Positions 36,554-45,939 of a DNA stretch of 64,000 nt are shown here, in pieces. Made by a program: the position numbers and the translations under genes. Origin of the DNA: Tolypothrix campylonemoides VB511288 (GTDB taxonomy: Bacteria > Cyanobacteriota > Cyanobacteriia > Cyanobacteriales > Nostocaceae); assembly GCA_000828075.3 (NCBI GenBank), contig JXCB02000001.1:1098074-1162073 (forward strand). Reading direction: 5' to 3'. Positions within the stretch are counted from its first letter, which is position 1, and every line of letters begins with the position of its first letter. Under the pieces are notes generated by a model. The model did not search any database and was not told where the DNA came from. It saw only the letters and a program-made list of their open reading frames with translations.

Positions 36554-37753
36554 ACTAAAAAAATTAAAATTGCTGTCGTTGGCGTTGGACGTTGGGGCGT
36601 ACATTTGCTACGAAATTTTTTGCAACATCCGCAAGCTGAGGTAGTAGCAGTCATAGATCCGAACTCACAACGTCTAGCAGAGGTGAAACAGCAGCATAAC
36701 TTAGATGACAAGGTGCTACTGACAACCGAGTGGCACTCGATACAGCAAGTAACGGATTTAGAAGCAGTAGTTGTTGCTACTCCTGCTAGTACGCATTACT
36801 CCTTAATTACCGACGCCTTACATTGGGGCTACCACGTTTTAGCAGAAAAGCCTTTAACTCTCAACTCAGCAGAATGTCGAGAACTGTGCCTGCTTGCAGA
36901 AAAACAGCAACGACAACTGATAGTTGACCACACCTACTTATTTCACCCAGTCGTTGAACGAGGGAAAGCTGTCGTTCAGACGAGCCAATTAGGTGATTTA
37001 CGCTACGGATACGCTACCCGTACCCATTTAGGACCAGTCCGCCAAGATGTTGATGCACTGTGGGACTTAGCCATTCACGATATTGCCATTTTCAATTCTT
37101 GGCTAAATCAAATACCTGTGAAAGTCCAAGCAACGGGTACGGTATGGCTGCAACCGGGACTGGGGACTGGCGACTGGGGACTGGCGACTGGGGACTGGGT
37201 AGGTAGTAATTCCCCCTCATCTCCCTCATCTCCCTCATCCCCCTCATCTCCCTCATCCCCCTCATCTCCCTCATCTCCCTTACCTCCCTCACTCCCTCAC
37301 TCCCTCACTCCCTCATCCCCCTCACCTCAAACTGAAGGATTAGCCGACTTAATCTGGGCGACGCTGACTTATCCGAATAACTTTCAAGCGTACATTCACC
37401 TGTGTTGGCTTAATCCCGATAAACAACGACGGCTTGGAGTTGTCGGAAGCCTAGGTAGTCTGATTTTTGATGAAATGTCCCCGACATCACCTTTGACGCT
37501 ACTACACGGTGAGTTTGAACGTCAGGAAAACCGATTTATTCCTGTGAATCAAAGGCAACAAGTGCTGGAAATAGAAACAGGCGAACCTTTACGGCGGGTG
37601 TGCAATCACTTTATCACCTGTGTGCTTGACAATACTCCCTCACAGGTTTCATCTGGCTGGGTAGGAACCCAGTTAGTGCAAATTCTTGCTGCTTTGACAG
37701 AATCTCTCAATAACGGTGGCAAACCTGTTTTTCTTGATGCAAATGAGTCGTAA
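36551..37753 (+). CDS. Gfo/Idh/MocA oxidoreductase with an in-frame minisatellite
   Basis: The 400-aa product has a Rossmann NAD(P) motif VVGVGRWGVHLLRNF near 9-23 and the family's catalytic EKP (VLAEKPLTL) near 98-106. A second domain with HDIAIFNSW follows. Such enzymes oxidise or reduce sugars and inositols; the substrate is unknown. Residues of about 202-260 are foreign: a GTGDWGLA run from heptamers, then SPSSPSS and PSLPHSLTPS repeats. The two halves of the enzyme continue normally on either side, so the repeat probably forms an exposed loop. The start codon lies in an STRR unit. Confidence 0.85.
   Translation: MTKKIKIAVVGVGRWGVHLLRNFLQHPQAEVVAVIDPNSQRLAEVKQQHNLDDKVLLTTEWHSIQQVTDLEAVVVATPASTHYSLITDALHWGYHVLAEKPLTLNSAECRELCLLAEKQQRQLIVDHTYLFHPVVERGKAVVQTSQLGDLRYGYATRTHLGPVRQDVDALWDLAIHDIAIFNSWLNQIPVKVQATGTVWLQPGLGTGDWGLATGDWVGSNSPSSPSSPSSPSSPSSPSSPSSPLPPSLPHSLTPSSPSPQTEGLADLIWATLTYPNNFQAYIHLCWLNPDKQRRLGVVGSLGSLIFDEMSPTSPLTLLHGEFERQENRFIPVNQRQQVLEIETGEPLRRVCNHFITCVLDNTPSQVSSGWVGTQLVQILAALTESLNNGGKPVFLDANES
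37156..37324. repeat. Coding minisatellite in the dehydrogenase gene
   Basis: GGGGACTGGCGACT heptamer pairs at 37156-37199 are followed by 9-base TCCCCCTCA/TCTCCCTCA and 8-base CTCACTCC units to 37324. Both total lengths keep the frame. The same motifs occur between genes at 45728-45793 and inside the kinase gene at 53520-53613 and 56551-56632. Confidence 0.85.
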
Positions 37754-37757
37754 AATT

Positions 37758-39791
37758 CTACAATTTCGCATTTTGCATATTCAATTTTGAATTCTTTAAC
37801 TCTTTGTTGACAGAAGATGGGAAGCGGTTTTTTTTCACAGCAACTTCTTCTGCTGTTTGCTTCATTCCTCTTGCTGCTTGCTCTCCAGAGGAAATGCTGA
37901 GATTTCCTGAATTTTGTTGCCTTCCTGAACCAGGTAATAATGAGGCATCAATTAAAGGCAAAGTAATGGTTACTGTTGTACCTTGGTTAAGACCTGCACT
38001 CTTGAGAGTGATGGTACCTCCCATAAGTTCAATTAAGTTTCGTGAAATTGCAAGTCCCAGTCCTGTACCACCAAACTTACGTGAAGTTGAGTCCTCCACC
38101 ATTACGAAAGGACGAAAGAGCTTTTGCTGTTGAGCTGGATCAATCCCTAGTCCTGTATCTGTAACAGAAACAAGAACTTCAGATTTATCATGACTACGTT
38201 GAATGTCTGTGGAAATTGTAATGCTTCCCTCATCAGTAAACTTAGTTGCATTACCGATGACATTAATAAGCACTTGTTTGAGCTTTGCGGCATCAGCATT
38301 AACTGGAATTGACTCATTGAGCTGAGGAATATTCAACTGCAAGCCTTTTTGTTGAACATTCACTGATTGTATATTAATAACTTCTTTAAGGACTTGTGCA
38401 AGGTCAATAGGTTGCAAGACGACAGAAAGTTTGCCTGCTTCTATTCTGGAAATGTCAAGTAAATCATTAATAATGCCTAACAGGTGAATAGCTGTATCAT
38501 CGGCACGCTTGAGAAATTCTAATTCTTCTTCGCGGTCATCGCACATACCATCTCGAACCAGACGAACGCAATTAATGATAATGTTTAGCGGGTTTCTCAA
38601 CTCGTGGGAAGTCGTAGCTAAAAAATGGCTTTTCACCTGGTTAGCGGCTTTTGCTTCTTTCCATGCTATTTCTAATTCTTCTGCCCAAGCTTTCAATCGC
38701 TCAACCATTTGTTCGAGTGCTTGCGCTAATTGGTTAAACTCTCTAATTTGAAAATTGCCAGGAATCGGTTCTGCTGATTGATTTAAATGAAGATTTATAG
38801 CGTAGTCTCGCAATTGTTCTACAGGACGTGCTAAGTAACGAGCTAAATACAGCGACGCCAAAACACTTGCGCCAATCAAGCCAGATGTTAAAACAAGGAG
38901 GATGAGTTTGATTCCCCTAAGACCATACAAAGCATTCTCCAAAGGTGTAACGGCTATAATCACCCATTGTTTCTGTTGTCCTTGTTTTATGGGACTGGGA
39001 ATAGCAGTATAACCAGCAAGTAATTCTTTATCCTCATTTTCAAAAAAGAAATGCAGAAAATACTGCTTGCCTGCAAGAGCCGTTGTCACAATTTTTTTGA
39101 GTCGAGAAGCATCTCCATGTTGCTCGATATTAGTGCCAATACGACTGGCAATTGGATGTGACAAAATTGTTCCATCATCAGCAATAACTATCGTGGAGCC
39201 TGTTAGCAAACCAGGCTTAGTTTTGATTTTTTCTTGTAGTATTGTTGTTCGGAAAATCAAGGCATAACGTAAACCTCCTATACTATCATAGACAGGAGCA
39301 GATAAGAGTAATTGCAGTTGATTTCGTAAATCTCTCCTACCAGTTGTTCCTATCTTTTGTGGTAATATTGCCTCGACATTAACCCCATCACTGGGTATGG
39401 GAGATTTGAATTCACCGATGGGTTGCTCGCCGCAAGTACTGGCAACGATGTCACCGCTTTCCGGCTTTGTCAGTTGAATGCAGTCTATTTGCCTTGGTAG
39501 TTGTCGTGCTAGCTGGTTGAGAAATCGTCGTATCTCACTACGTGAACCTGACTGTATCACCGTTGTTTGACTAGCACTGAGTAAGTTGGTTTTTAAAGCA
39601 GCGCTTGCTTCTACAATCTTTTCTCCCTTGATGATGGCACTTTCTGTTAAATTTTGACGCGCAGTTTCTAGCAGGCTAGAGCGTGCGTTTTTATAGGCTA
39701 CAATCTCCCCTATTAATAATACTGGAACGGACAAAAGCAAAATTTTCGACACTAAAATCCGACGAAAGGATGATTGACGGGGTTTAGCCAT
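37758..39791 (-). CDS. Sensor histidine kinase with dCache-like domain, HAMP, HisKA and ATPase
   Basis: The 677-aa product has TM1 at about 13-30, a periplasmic sensor of roughly 250 residues (ALIFRTTILQEK, LAGYTAIPSP; dCache-like), and TM2 near 293-315. HAMP follows (YLARPVEQLRDYA), then a coiled coil and HisKA with SHELRNPLNIIIN near 391-403. The HATPase has VTDTGLGIDP and GGTGLGLAIS. The kinase is complete and has no receiver domain, so it should signal to a separate regulator; none is adjacent. It is convergent with the dehydrogenase gene, only 4 bp apart. The ligand is unknown. Confidence 0.9.
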   Translation of the reverse strand: MAKPRQSSFRRILVSKILLLSVPVLLIGEIVAYKNARSSLLETARQNLTESAIIKGEKIVEASAALKTNLLSASQTTVIQSGSRSEIRRFLNQLARQLPRQIDCIQLTKPESGDIVASTCGEQPIGEFKSPIPSDGVNVEAILPQKIGTTGRRDLRNQLQLLLSAPVYDSIGGLRYALIFRTTILQEKIKTKPGLLTGSTIVIADDGTILSHPIASRIGTNIEQHGDASRLKKIVTTALAGKQYFLHFFFENEDKELLAGYTAIPSPIKQGQQKQWVIIAVTPLENALYGLRGIKLILLVLTSGLIGASVLASLYLARYLARPVEQLRDYAINLHLNQSAEPIPGNFQIREFNQLAQALEQMVERLKAWAEELEIAWKEAKAANQVKSHFLATTSHELRNPLNIIINCVRLVRDGMCDDREEELEFLKRADDTAIHLLGIINDLLDISRIEAGKLSVVLQPIDLAQVLKEVINIQSVNVQQKGLQLNIPQLNESIPVNADAAKLKQVLINVIGNATKFTDEGSITISTDIQRSHDKSEVLVSVTDTGLGIDPAQQQKLFRPFVMVEDSTSRKFGGTGLGLAISRNLIELMGGTITLKSAGLNQGTTVTITLPLIDASLLPGSGRQQNSGNLSISSGEQAARGMKQTAEEVAVKKNRFPSSVNKELKNSKLNMQNAKL

Positions 39792-40089
39792 CGGCTTCTC
39801 TCTTGGTATGTGCCATCCAAAACAGCAACTCTAAGTACTTAGAGCAGCGAGTATCATTGAGTTAGAAAAATCCTTATTTCATTACCATATTAAAAATATA
39901 AAATACTTTAATATCGAAAAGAAGCCCAGGATACAAACACTCATAAAAACTACCTGCTACGACCGTTGTTGCATATGTTGTTGCATATGAATATTAAAGA
40001 TGAAATTGGCAGATGGGAGGTTTCCTGCATCACTATTTTTGAAAATTAATATTCTATACAAAAAACATAAAAAATATCAAACCTACCCA

Positions 40090-40782
40090 ATGGTACAACA
40101 CCGTCCTCATACTACTGTAGTTTTGGCGATGAGTGCAGATGGCAAAATAGCAGATGTTAGGCGATCGCCAGCCCGCTTTGGCTCCAAAACTGATAAAGCA
40201 CACCTGGAAAAGCAAATTGCCATAGCTGATGCTGTTTTATTCGGTGCTAGTACACTCCGCGCCTACGGTACGACACTAACCGTATCGCATCCACAACTGC
40301 TGCAACAACGAACTCAGGCAGGAAAGCCCCCCCAACCAGTCCATATAGTAATTACACATTCTAGCAACCTTAATCCGGAAATGCGCTTCTTTCAGCAGCC
40401 AGTCAACCGTTGGTTGCTGACGACAACCGCAGGAGCGCTTTTTTGGAAAGAACGCAGAGAATTTGAGCGAATTTTGGCTTTTGAAACACCAACAGCAAAA
40501 GTTGATATTCTTGCAGCGTTAGAACATTTAACAACTTTGGGCATAAAACGCTTAGCTGTCTTGGGTGGTGGTGAATTAGTCGCTTCCATGCTGGAATTAG
40601 ATTTAATCGATGAATTTTGGCTCACCATCTGTCCGTTGATTTTAGGCGGTTCTACCGCACCCACACCAGTAGAAGGTAGCGGATTTTTACCCGAGTTCGC
40701 TAAGCGTCTGCAACTTATAGAAGTTCACACCATAGAGATGGAAGTCTTTGTGCATTATCGGCTGCAACGACCGACAGATTAG
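40090..40782 (+). CDS. RibD C-terminal reductase-domain protein
   Basis: ATG 40090 (MVQHRPHTTVVLAMSADGKIAD) is preferred; a reading from 40000 adds 30 residues upstream of the conserved start. The 230-aa product is the dihydrofolate-reductase-like RibD C domain: VVLAMSADGKIA near 9-20, GASTLRAYG near 50-58, LGGGELVASMLELDLIDEF near 159-177. Bifunctional RibD reduces a pyrimidine intermediate of riboflavin synthesis, but this protein lacks the deaminase half, so it is either a stand-alone reductase or a related enzyme of unknown substrate. Confidence 0.85.
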   Translation: MVQHRPHTTVVLAMSADGKIADVRRSPARFGSKTDKAHLEKQIAIADAVLFGASTLRAYGTTLTVSHPQLLQQRTQAGKPPQPVHIVITHSSNLNPEMRFFQQPVNRWLLTTTAGALFWKERREFERILAFETPTAKVDILAALEHLTTLGIKRLAVLGGGELVASMLELDLIDEFWLTICPLILGGSTAPTPVEGSGFLPEFAKRLQLIEVHTIEMEVFVHYRLQRPTD

Positions 40783-40831
40783 ATTACCCTAAATAAAGCT
40801 TGTGCTAAATTTTGTATCTTTGAAACCTCCA

Positions 40832-42013
40832 ATGGTGGAACAACTAAAGCCTCGCCATTCTGTTGCTTGGATTAATAAAATTGCTGAAGTCCCCCAAAAT
40901 GCTTGGGATGCTTTAGCATTGCCACTTAAAACCCCATTTTTAGAGTGGGAGTGGCTGAAAAACCTCGAAACCTCCCAAAGCGCTACAGCGAACACTGGTT
41001 GGTTACCGAATCACTTAACTCTATGGCGAGACAGAACGCTGATCGCTGCTGCCCCACTATACCTGAAAGGGCATAGTTATGGCGAATTTGTTTTCGACCA
41101 CCAATGGGCAGACTTAGCACAACGCATTGGTGTGGAGTATTACCCAAAAATGCTGGGAATGACTCCATTCACTCCGGCTGAAGGCTATCGGTTCTTGATT
41201 GCGTCAGGAGAAGATGAAGATGAGATCACGGCAATGATGCTGCATGAAATTGATGCTTTCTGTACCAAACACCGTATCTCTGGCTGTCATTTTTTGTATG
41301 TAGATCCCGAATGGCGTCCGATTTTGGAACGCCACGGCTTCACAACTTGGCTACACCACAGCTATATCTGGGAAAATCTTGGGTTTAACACTTTTGATGA
41401 CTATTTGGGAGTGTTCAACGCCAACCAGCGTCGCAACATCAAGCGCGAACGCAAAGCAGTGGAAAAAGCTGGTTTGAAACTACAAGCGCTTACTGGGGAT
41501 GAAATTCCTAAGTCGCTGTTTCCTTTGATGTATGAGTTCTACGCTGATACCTGTGATAAATTCGGTTGGTGGGGTAGCAAGTACTTAACGAAAAAGTTTT
41601 TTGAACAGTTACACAGCCATTACCGCCATCGAGTTGTGTTTTTTGCAGCATACAGCGAGCAAGATCACCGTCAACCAGTGGGGATGTCTTTTTGTCTATT
41701 CAAGGGCGATAGGATGTATGGACGCTACTGGGGTTCTTTCCAAGAGATAGATTGCTTGCATTTTGATGCTTGCTATTATGCACCTGTAGAGTGGGCGATC
41801 GCCAACGGTATCCAAATTTTTGACCCTGGTGCTGGCGGACGCCACAAAAAACGTCGCGGTTTCCCTGCTGCTCCCAATCACAGTTTGCACCGCTTTTACA
41901 ATAATCGTTTGGCACATATTTTGCGCAATTACATTAGTGAGGTTAATGAGTTAGAACAGCAGGAGATTGAGGCAATAAATGCGGAGTTGCCGTTTAGTAA
42001 TAGAAGTGATTAA
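40832..42013 (+). CDS. FemAB/GNAT-like acyltransferase family (COG3146)
   Basis: ATG 40832 is taken as the start; a GTG ten codons earlier is possible. The 393-aa product matches the COG3146/DUF482 group: WDALALPLKTPFLEWEWL near the N terminus, GCHFLYVDPEW in the middle, FNANQRRNIKRERKAV near 197-212, and FDPGAGGRHKKRRGF near 338-352. These proteins have two tandem GNAT folds like FemAB peptidyltransferases, which use aminoacyl-tRNA. The natural substrate of this family is not known. It is separated by 49 bp from the RibD-like gene upstream and may be co-transcribed. Confidence 0.8.
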   Translation: MVEQLKPRHSVAWINKIAEVPQNAWDALALPLKTPFLEWEWLKNLETSQSATANTGWLPNHLTLWRDRTLIAAAPLYLKGHSYGEFVFDHQWADLAQRIGVEYYPKMLGMTPFTPAEGYRFLIASGEDEDEITAMMLHEIDAFCTKHRISGCHFLYVDPEWRPILERHGFTTWLHHSYIWENLGFNTFDDYLGVFNANQRRNIKRERKAVEKAGLKLQALTGDEIPKSLFPLMYEFYADTCDKFGWWGSKYLTKKFFEQLHSHYRHRVVFFAAYSEQDHRQPVGMSFCLFKGDRMYGRYWGSFQEIDCLHFDACYYAPVEWAIANGIQIFDPGAGGRHKKRRGFPAAPNHSLHRFYNNRLAHILRNYISEVNELEQQEIEAINAELPFSNRSD

Positions 42014-42156
42014 TAAGATGAACCGCCAAAATGCTTGTTTACGCGTATCCCTCACGGGGCGCTTTGCGACTGGGTATGCCGTTAGGATAGAACGCCCAGG
42101 AAGATAAGAATTACACTTGAAAAGGGGTAAAAAACCCCTAAAGCAAGTTGATTTCT

Positions 42157-42549
42157 ATGGTGACTATGGATTTGAGCGTTGAAGGCTTGGCAGCGATTGA
42201 CAATAAACTTTCTGGGCGTCATATTGACCTTGATCCCGGTGGGTATTTCATTATTTATCTGAATCGGGAGGAGGGATTAATTTATGCCAAGCATTTCACA
42301 AATGTGATTGATGAGCGTGGTTTAGCTGTTGATCCGGAAACTGGAAAGGTGATTCCAGCACGGGGAAAGGTGGAACGCACTCACACGACTGTATTTAGTG
42401 GGAGAACGGCAAAGGAATTGTCTGTAAAAATTTTTGAAGAACAACAGCCCCCTCCTGTGACTCAATTAAGCCATGCGGCTTATTTGGGTCGAGAGTTTGT
42501 CCGAGCTGAGATTGCTTTACTGACAGGACAAGAGTATGTGCAAGATTAA
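42157..42549 (+). CDS. DUF4346-like cyanobacterial protein
   Basis: The product is about 130 aa from ATG 42157 (a TTG 9 bases earlier is in frame). It contains LDPGGYFIIYLNREEGLIYAKHF near residues 28-47 and ends with SHAAYLGREFVRAEIAL. I associate it with the DUF4346 family found across cyanobacteria; no biochemical role is known to me. The length is typical. The gene converges on psb32, with a 16-bp hairpin between. Confidence 0.7.
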   Translation: MVTMDLSVEGLAAIDNKLSGRHIDLDPGGYFIIYLNREEGLIYAKHFTNVIDERGLAVDPETGKVIPARGKVERTHTTVFSGRTAKELSVKIFEEQQPPPVTQLSHAAYLGREFVRAEIALLTGQEYVQD

Positions 42550-42554
42550 TTGGG

Positions 42555-42596
42555 AGTAGTTAGTAGTTAGTTGTTGAAGACTAACTACTAACTACT
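42555..42596. terminator. Perfect 16-bp hairpin between convergent genes
   Basis: AGTAGTTAGTAGTTAG (42555-42570) and its complement (42581-42596) surround a 10-base loop. It lies exactly between the stop codons of the DUF4346 gene and psb32. It is built of TAGTTAG heptamers and probably works as a bidirectional terminator although T tracts are weak. Confidence 0.6.
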
Positions 42597-42601
42597 AAAC
42601 A

Positions 42602-43339
42602 CTAACCGTTAGAAGATGGCTGAAACACCTGGTAAATGTAGTAAGTCGCCATTGGGATAATGGTGGCGGCAATTAAAAGTCCGATCACCCAAGCCGTTGC
42701 GTTACCTTTATCAGTTTCTTCTGCCTTCTTAAATGTGCCTTCTACCTGCACATTGTCGGCGATTTGGGGTGGTCCAGGATCTGGTTCGCCAGATAGTACC
42801 GCGACTAGGCGATCGCTTGCATCTAAAAACGCCTGGTTATATTTATTACCGCCACGCAACGGTGCCATCAAGGTTTCAGAAGTAACACTAACAGCGGTTT
42901 CATCTGGCAGCAAAGACTTAACTTTATCGCCAGTGATAATTGCCGCACCGTTCGTTACAGTGTCAATCATCAATATCGTTTGATTTGCCTGTGCTTCCTT
43001 TGTGGGAAACCATTTTTCAAACAATGCCTTGGTGAAACTCTCGGGGGTTTCACCATAATCAAGACGACGGACTGTGACAATTCTTACTTCATTTCCGGTT
43101 TTATTTGCCAAATTTTCCAGGGTGCTGCTAATCTTGCCTTCATTGAGACGGCTGATTACTTCAGCTTGATCCACCACCCAAGGAGCATCGCCACTTGTAA
43201 TAGTTGGTATTTCATATACACCTGTCGCCGAAGCGGGTGTAGCAAATAGTAAAGAAGCTAGAATGACCATCACTGAGGGCAGAACTAGCCGTTGGATGCG
43301 TTTTTTCCAGCCATAGGCTCGGTTGAGGAGCTGTTTCAT
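42602..43339 (-). CDS. psb32: Psb32-like TPM-domain photosystem II repair protein
   Basis: The 245-aa product starts at ATG 43339. It has a signal peptide with a basic lead (KKRIQRLVLPSVMV, ending TPASA) and a TPM/TLP18.3 domain (WVVDQAEVISRLNEGKI, EVRIVTVRRLDYGETPESFTKALFEKWF, NQTILMIDTVTNGAAI). It ends with one C-terminal membrane helix (VIGLLIAATIIPMATYYIY). Psb32 protects photosystem II from photodamage and speeds D1 repair at the lumen side of the thylakoid. The domain order matches; other TPM proteins are less likely. Confidence 0.85.
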   Translation of the reverse strand: MKQLLNRAYGWKKRIQRLVLPSVMVILASLLFATPASATGVYEIPTITSGDAPWVVDQAEVISRLNEGKISSTLENLANKTGNEVRIVTVRRLDYGETPESFTKALFEKWFPTKEAQANQTILMIDTVTNGAAIITGDKVKSLLPDETAVSVTSETLMAPLRGGNKYNQAFLDASDRLVAVLSGEPDPGPPQIADNVQVEGTFKKAEETDKGNATAWVIGLLIAATIIPMATYYIYQVFQPSSNG

Positions 43340-43479
43340 GGGATTTACCAAAAGACAGACTTGCACCAAAAAAATACTACATAACCACTGGCAAAGTCTC
43401 GCTATTTACCACTGGTTATGAACAAACACTGTTAATCACTTCTAGCTTAAATCGCAAGCAGCACAAAATTAGCAGCTTT

Positions 43480-44016
43480 TTAACTCAATTTGTTTGTACT
43501 TCCGCCTTGCGGTGGATGTAAATCGCTTGAGTGTAATACAAAAGGCAGGGCGTGATATAATGACAAAGATGGTAATTTGCGGATTTCTTCGCGCACACTC
43601 ATAAGGACTTTACCGAGATGATTGTGACCCGTTTTCTCTGCTCCGCAACCCCAGAAATAATCGGTTGGCGAGTTTTCTACAATCAGGTTGTCACCGGTGG
43701 TTAAAAGGGTTTCTCTAATATCGATATGCGTAAGAAACTTTTTGAGTACAGCTTCTCGCATCACTTGAGTTTTGACCTCCTCCCAGTCCGGACGAATTTG
43801 GTGCGTGGGGTCGCGTCCCAGTGCTGCAGCGAGTTCTGGTGTCTCAGCATTATGGATCAGAGGTATAATGACTGCATCTGAGGTTCCAACAAACTTTTGA
43901 GCTTGATAATAATGCTCAACTGTTGACCAGTAGGTGTCCTGCATGATGATTCCATGAGGAGAAAAATTGGAAAAACACCCATAGGGCTGCCAAACCTTGT
44001 AAAAGTAAATAGTCAT
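43480..44016 (-). CDS. NADAR-family N-glycosidase (YbiA/RibX-like)
   Basis: The 178-aa product has the NADAR marks: YGCFSNFSPHGI near 12-23, TYWSTVEHYYQAQKF near 28-42, RPDWEEVKTQVMREAVLKKF near 75-94, and YFWGCGAEKTGHNHLGKVLM near 120-139. YbiA-type enzymes remove ribose-phosphate from early, reactive riboflavin intermediates; others reverse ADP-ribosylation of DNA or protein. The gene stands alone, although a RibD-like reductase lies 3 kb upstream. The last 25 residues are not conserved. Confidence 0.9.
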   Translation of the reverse strand: MTIYFYKVWQPYGCFSNFSPHGIIMQDTYWSTVEHYYQAQKFVGTSDAVIIPLIHNAETPELAAALGRDPTHQIRPDWEEVKTQVMREAVLKKFLTHIDIRETLLTTGDNLIVENSPTDYFWGCGAEKTGHNHLGKVLMSVREEIRKLPSLSLYHALPFVLHSSDLHPPQGGSTNKLS

Positions 44017-44172
44017 TTGAAAATTGCTGTTTTATACATCAATATCCATCATCACGGTAGATAGTAGCAAGAAGTGGTTTGCTTTGAATTCCACCACAGT
44101 ACTTGTCTAAAGGCAGAAGATTGCTTTCAAAAGAGAGTTCTATGGTGATAGAAAAGTGTGTTTGAGAGGTTG

Positions 44173-44670
44173 ATGATGGAGGCGAAGAGTGAAAAGAGCA
44201 ACCAACGTGCCCCGTTGATTGTTGCTGGAATTTTCCTTGGTTTGGGTCTTGGTGGCTTCTTTGATGGCATCGTACTGCATCAGATTCTTCAGTGGCATCA
44301 CATGTTGAGCAACGTTCGACCTATGACCACAATTTCTAATATAGATGCTAATACAGTTTGGGACGGCTTATTTCACGCCTTTGATTGGATAATGACTGTG
44401 ATTGGAGTGGTGTTGCTGTGGCGGGCAGGACGGCGTCAAGATGTTCCTTGGTCATCCAACATCTACTTTGGGTCAATACTGATGGGTGCTGGTTTATTCA
44501 ACTTGGTTGAAGGAGTGATTGACCATCATATTCTTGGCATCCATCATGTAAAACCAGGACCGCATCAGTTAGCTTGGGATTTGGGATTTCTTGCCGTCGG
44601 TGCGCTTTTTGTTGTCGTTGGGTGGGTAATGGTACAAAAAAGAGAGCAAAATTTACAAGTGAAAAGTTGA
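44173..44670 (+). CDS. DUF2243 four-helix membrane protein
   Basis: The product is about 165 aa; GAGAGG lies just before ATG 44173/44176. Four hydrophobic segments contain His-rich ends: GGFFDGIVLHQILQWHHM near the first helix, and VEGVIDHHILGIHHV near the third. This pattern belongs to DUF2243, found in many bacteria near stress or metal genes. The paired histidines suggest haem or metal binding in the membrane, which is inference. No neighbour gives a clue. Confidence 0.85.
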   Translation: MMEAKSEKSNQRAPLIVAGIFLGLGLGGFFDGIVLHQILQWHHMLSNVRPMTTISNIDANTVWDGLFHAFDWIMTVIGVVLLWRAGRRQDVPWSSNIYFGSILMGAGLFNLVEGVIDHHILGIHHVKPGPHQLAWDLGFLAVGALFVVVGWVMVQKREQNLQVKS

Positions 44671-44810
44671 AACACAGGAGTGAGGAGTTGTAGAACTCAA
44701 AGGATGGCGCGTCTGTACATAAGTTATGATTAGACCTCCCCACTGCGCCTAATCCCCCCGAAGTGGGGACTGGTGAGTTCTCCATCCCCCAGAGGAAACC
44801 CAACCAGCAC

Positions 44811-45635
44811 CTACAACGGCTTACCTTGCTGATCAAAAATTTTCAAAAAATCTAAACTGGGCCAGTTTGGTTGGCGATAATAGCGCGTCATGTCGTCAAA
44901 CTTCCGGAGTTCGGCACGATGTATCGTCAATTCAGGGGAATTCTCTGTCCATTGCTGATTCAACTCAGAAAACATGGTAGCAAGGCGATCGCGGTCTAGA
45001 CTCGGTGAAATCTCTCCAAAATAGCCCAATGTCACATGTGCTGTGAAATGATAATGTTGTTCAATTCCCAATGCCATCAAGTTGGAATTTTGATAAATTG
45101 CGCGACGCAAATTAACAATTTGCTCGTAACAGGCTTCATCCTGAGGTACCAAACAAACGCCTACAGCTCTTGGCATCACGACTAGTCCCTGAAGAAGCCA
45201 GCGAATGGGATGAGTTTGTCGCTGCGTTGATTGTTGATACTGCTCAAAGATTTCGGCAATGCAAGAGCGTAGCTGTTCTTCAAATTGTGGATTCTTTTGG
45301 CAAGCATCTTGGTAAGCACTATCCCAAATCAAATCCGCCAAAGTCAAATGAAAGCTAGCAGGAGGTACAAGCACAATCCAATCAGAGTTTACACTGAGCT
45401 GTAAAAGTTCCTGTTGGTAACTTTGTAAGCGTGCGTAAAAAGTAGAGTTGTCTGTTTCTTCTTCCCAAGGTGGAGTAATCACCGTATAGCCAGGAAAAGG
45501 TTCTGCTTGCCTTGTTCCCTGGGAATTGGGCTGAAATTTAGAAGATTCCTGGATATGCTGGATCTGAGTTCTACACGCTTCTGGTAGCGTCATCCGCGCT
45601 AAACGATTTAAGTAAGTTTGATATTTGTCGTCCAA
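44811..45635 (-). CDS. 2H phosphoesterase superfamily protein (DUF1868-like)
   Basis: The 274-aa product has two HxT motifs: SFHLTLADL near 112-120 and HVTLGYF near 199-205, the paired catalytic histidines of 2'-5' RNA ligase-like 2H enzymes. It starts YQTYLNRLARMTLP and contains FPGYTVITPPWEEE, as in DUF1868 proteins of cyanobacteria. The superfamily opens cyclic phosphates or joins RNA ends; the substrate is unknown. It is convergent with the DUF2243 gene. Confidence 0.82.
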   Translation of the reverse strand: MDDKYQTYLNRLARMTLPEACRTQIQHIQESSKFQPNSQGTRQAEPFPGYTVITPPWEEETDNSTFYARLQSYQQELLQLSVNSDWIVLVPPASFHLTLADLIWDSAYQDACQKNPQFEEQLRSCIAEIFEQYQQSTQRQTHPIRWLLQGLVVMPRAVGVCLVPQDEACYEQIVNLRRAIYQNSNLMALGIEQHYHFTAHVTLGYFGEISPSLDRDRLATMFSELNQQWTENSPELTIHRAELRKFDDMTRYYRQPNWPSLDFLKIFDQQGKPL

Positions 45636-45727
45636 CCTTCATATCCTCGAACTCCACGCTTATTGATTGTAGGCAAAACTACTCGCATTAAATAAGCAAT
45701 TTAAAAAGTATTTAGCTTTTTTGAGAT

Positions 45728-45885
45728 GGTAGGGTGATGAGGGGGATGAGGGAGTGAGGGAGTGAGGGAGTGAGGGAGTGAGGGAGTGAGGGAGCAGGGG
45801 AGAATAATTTGTGACTGTTGACTAATGACTAATGACTAATGACTAATGACTAATGACTAATGACTAATGACTAATGACTAATGAC
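45728..45885. repeat. Minisatellite plus STRR upstream of holA
   Basis: GATGAGGGG and then five or so GGGAGTGA octamers cover 45728-45793. After 25 bases, nine or more TGACTAA heptamers cover 45817-45885. The rest of the spacer before holA is short; no gene. Confidence 0.85.
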
Positions 45886-45939
45886 GGTCCTTAACGAGTT
45901 AACTTTATTTGTACCGAGCTACTTAGAGTGAGGTTCCCT

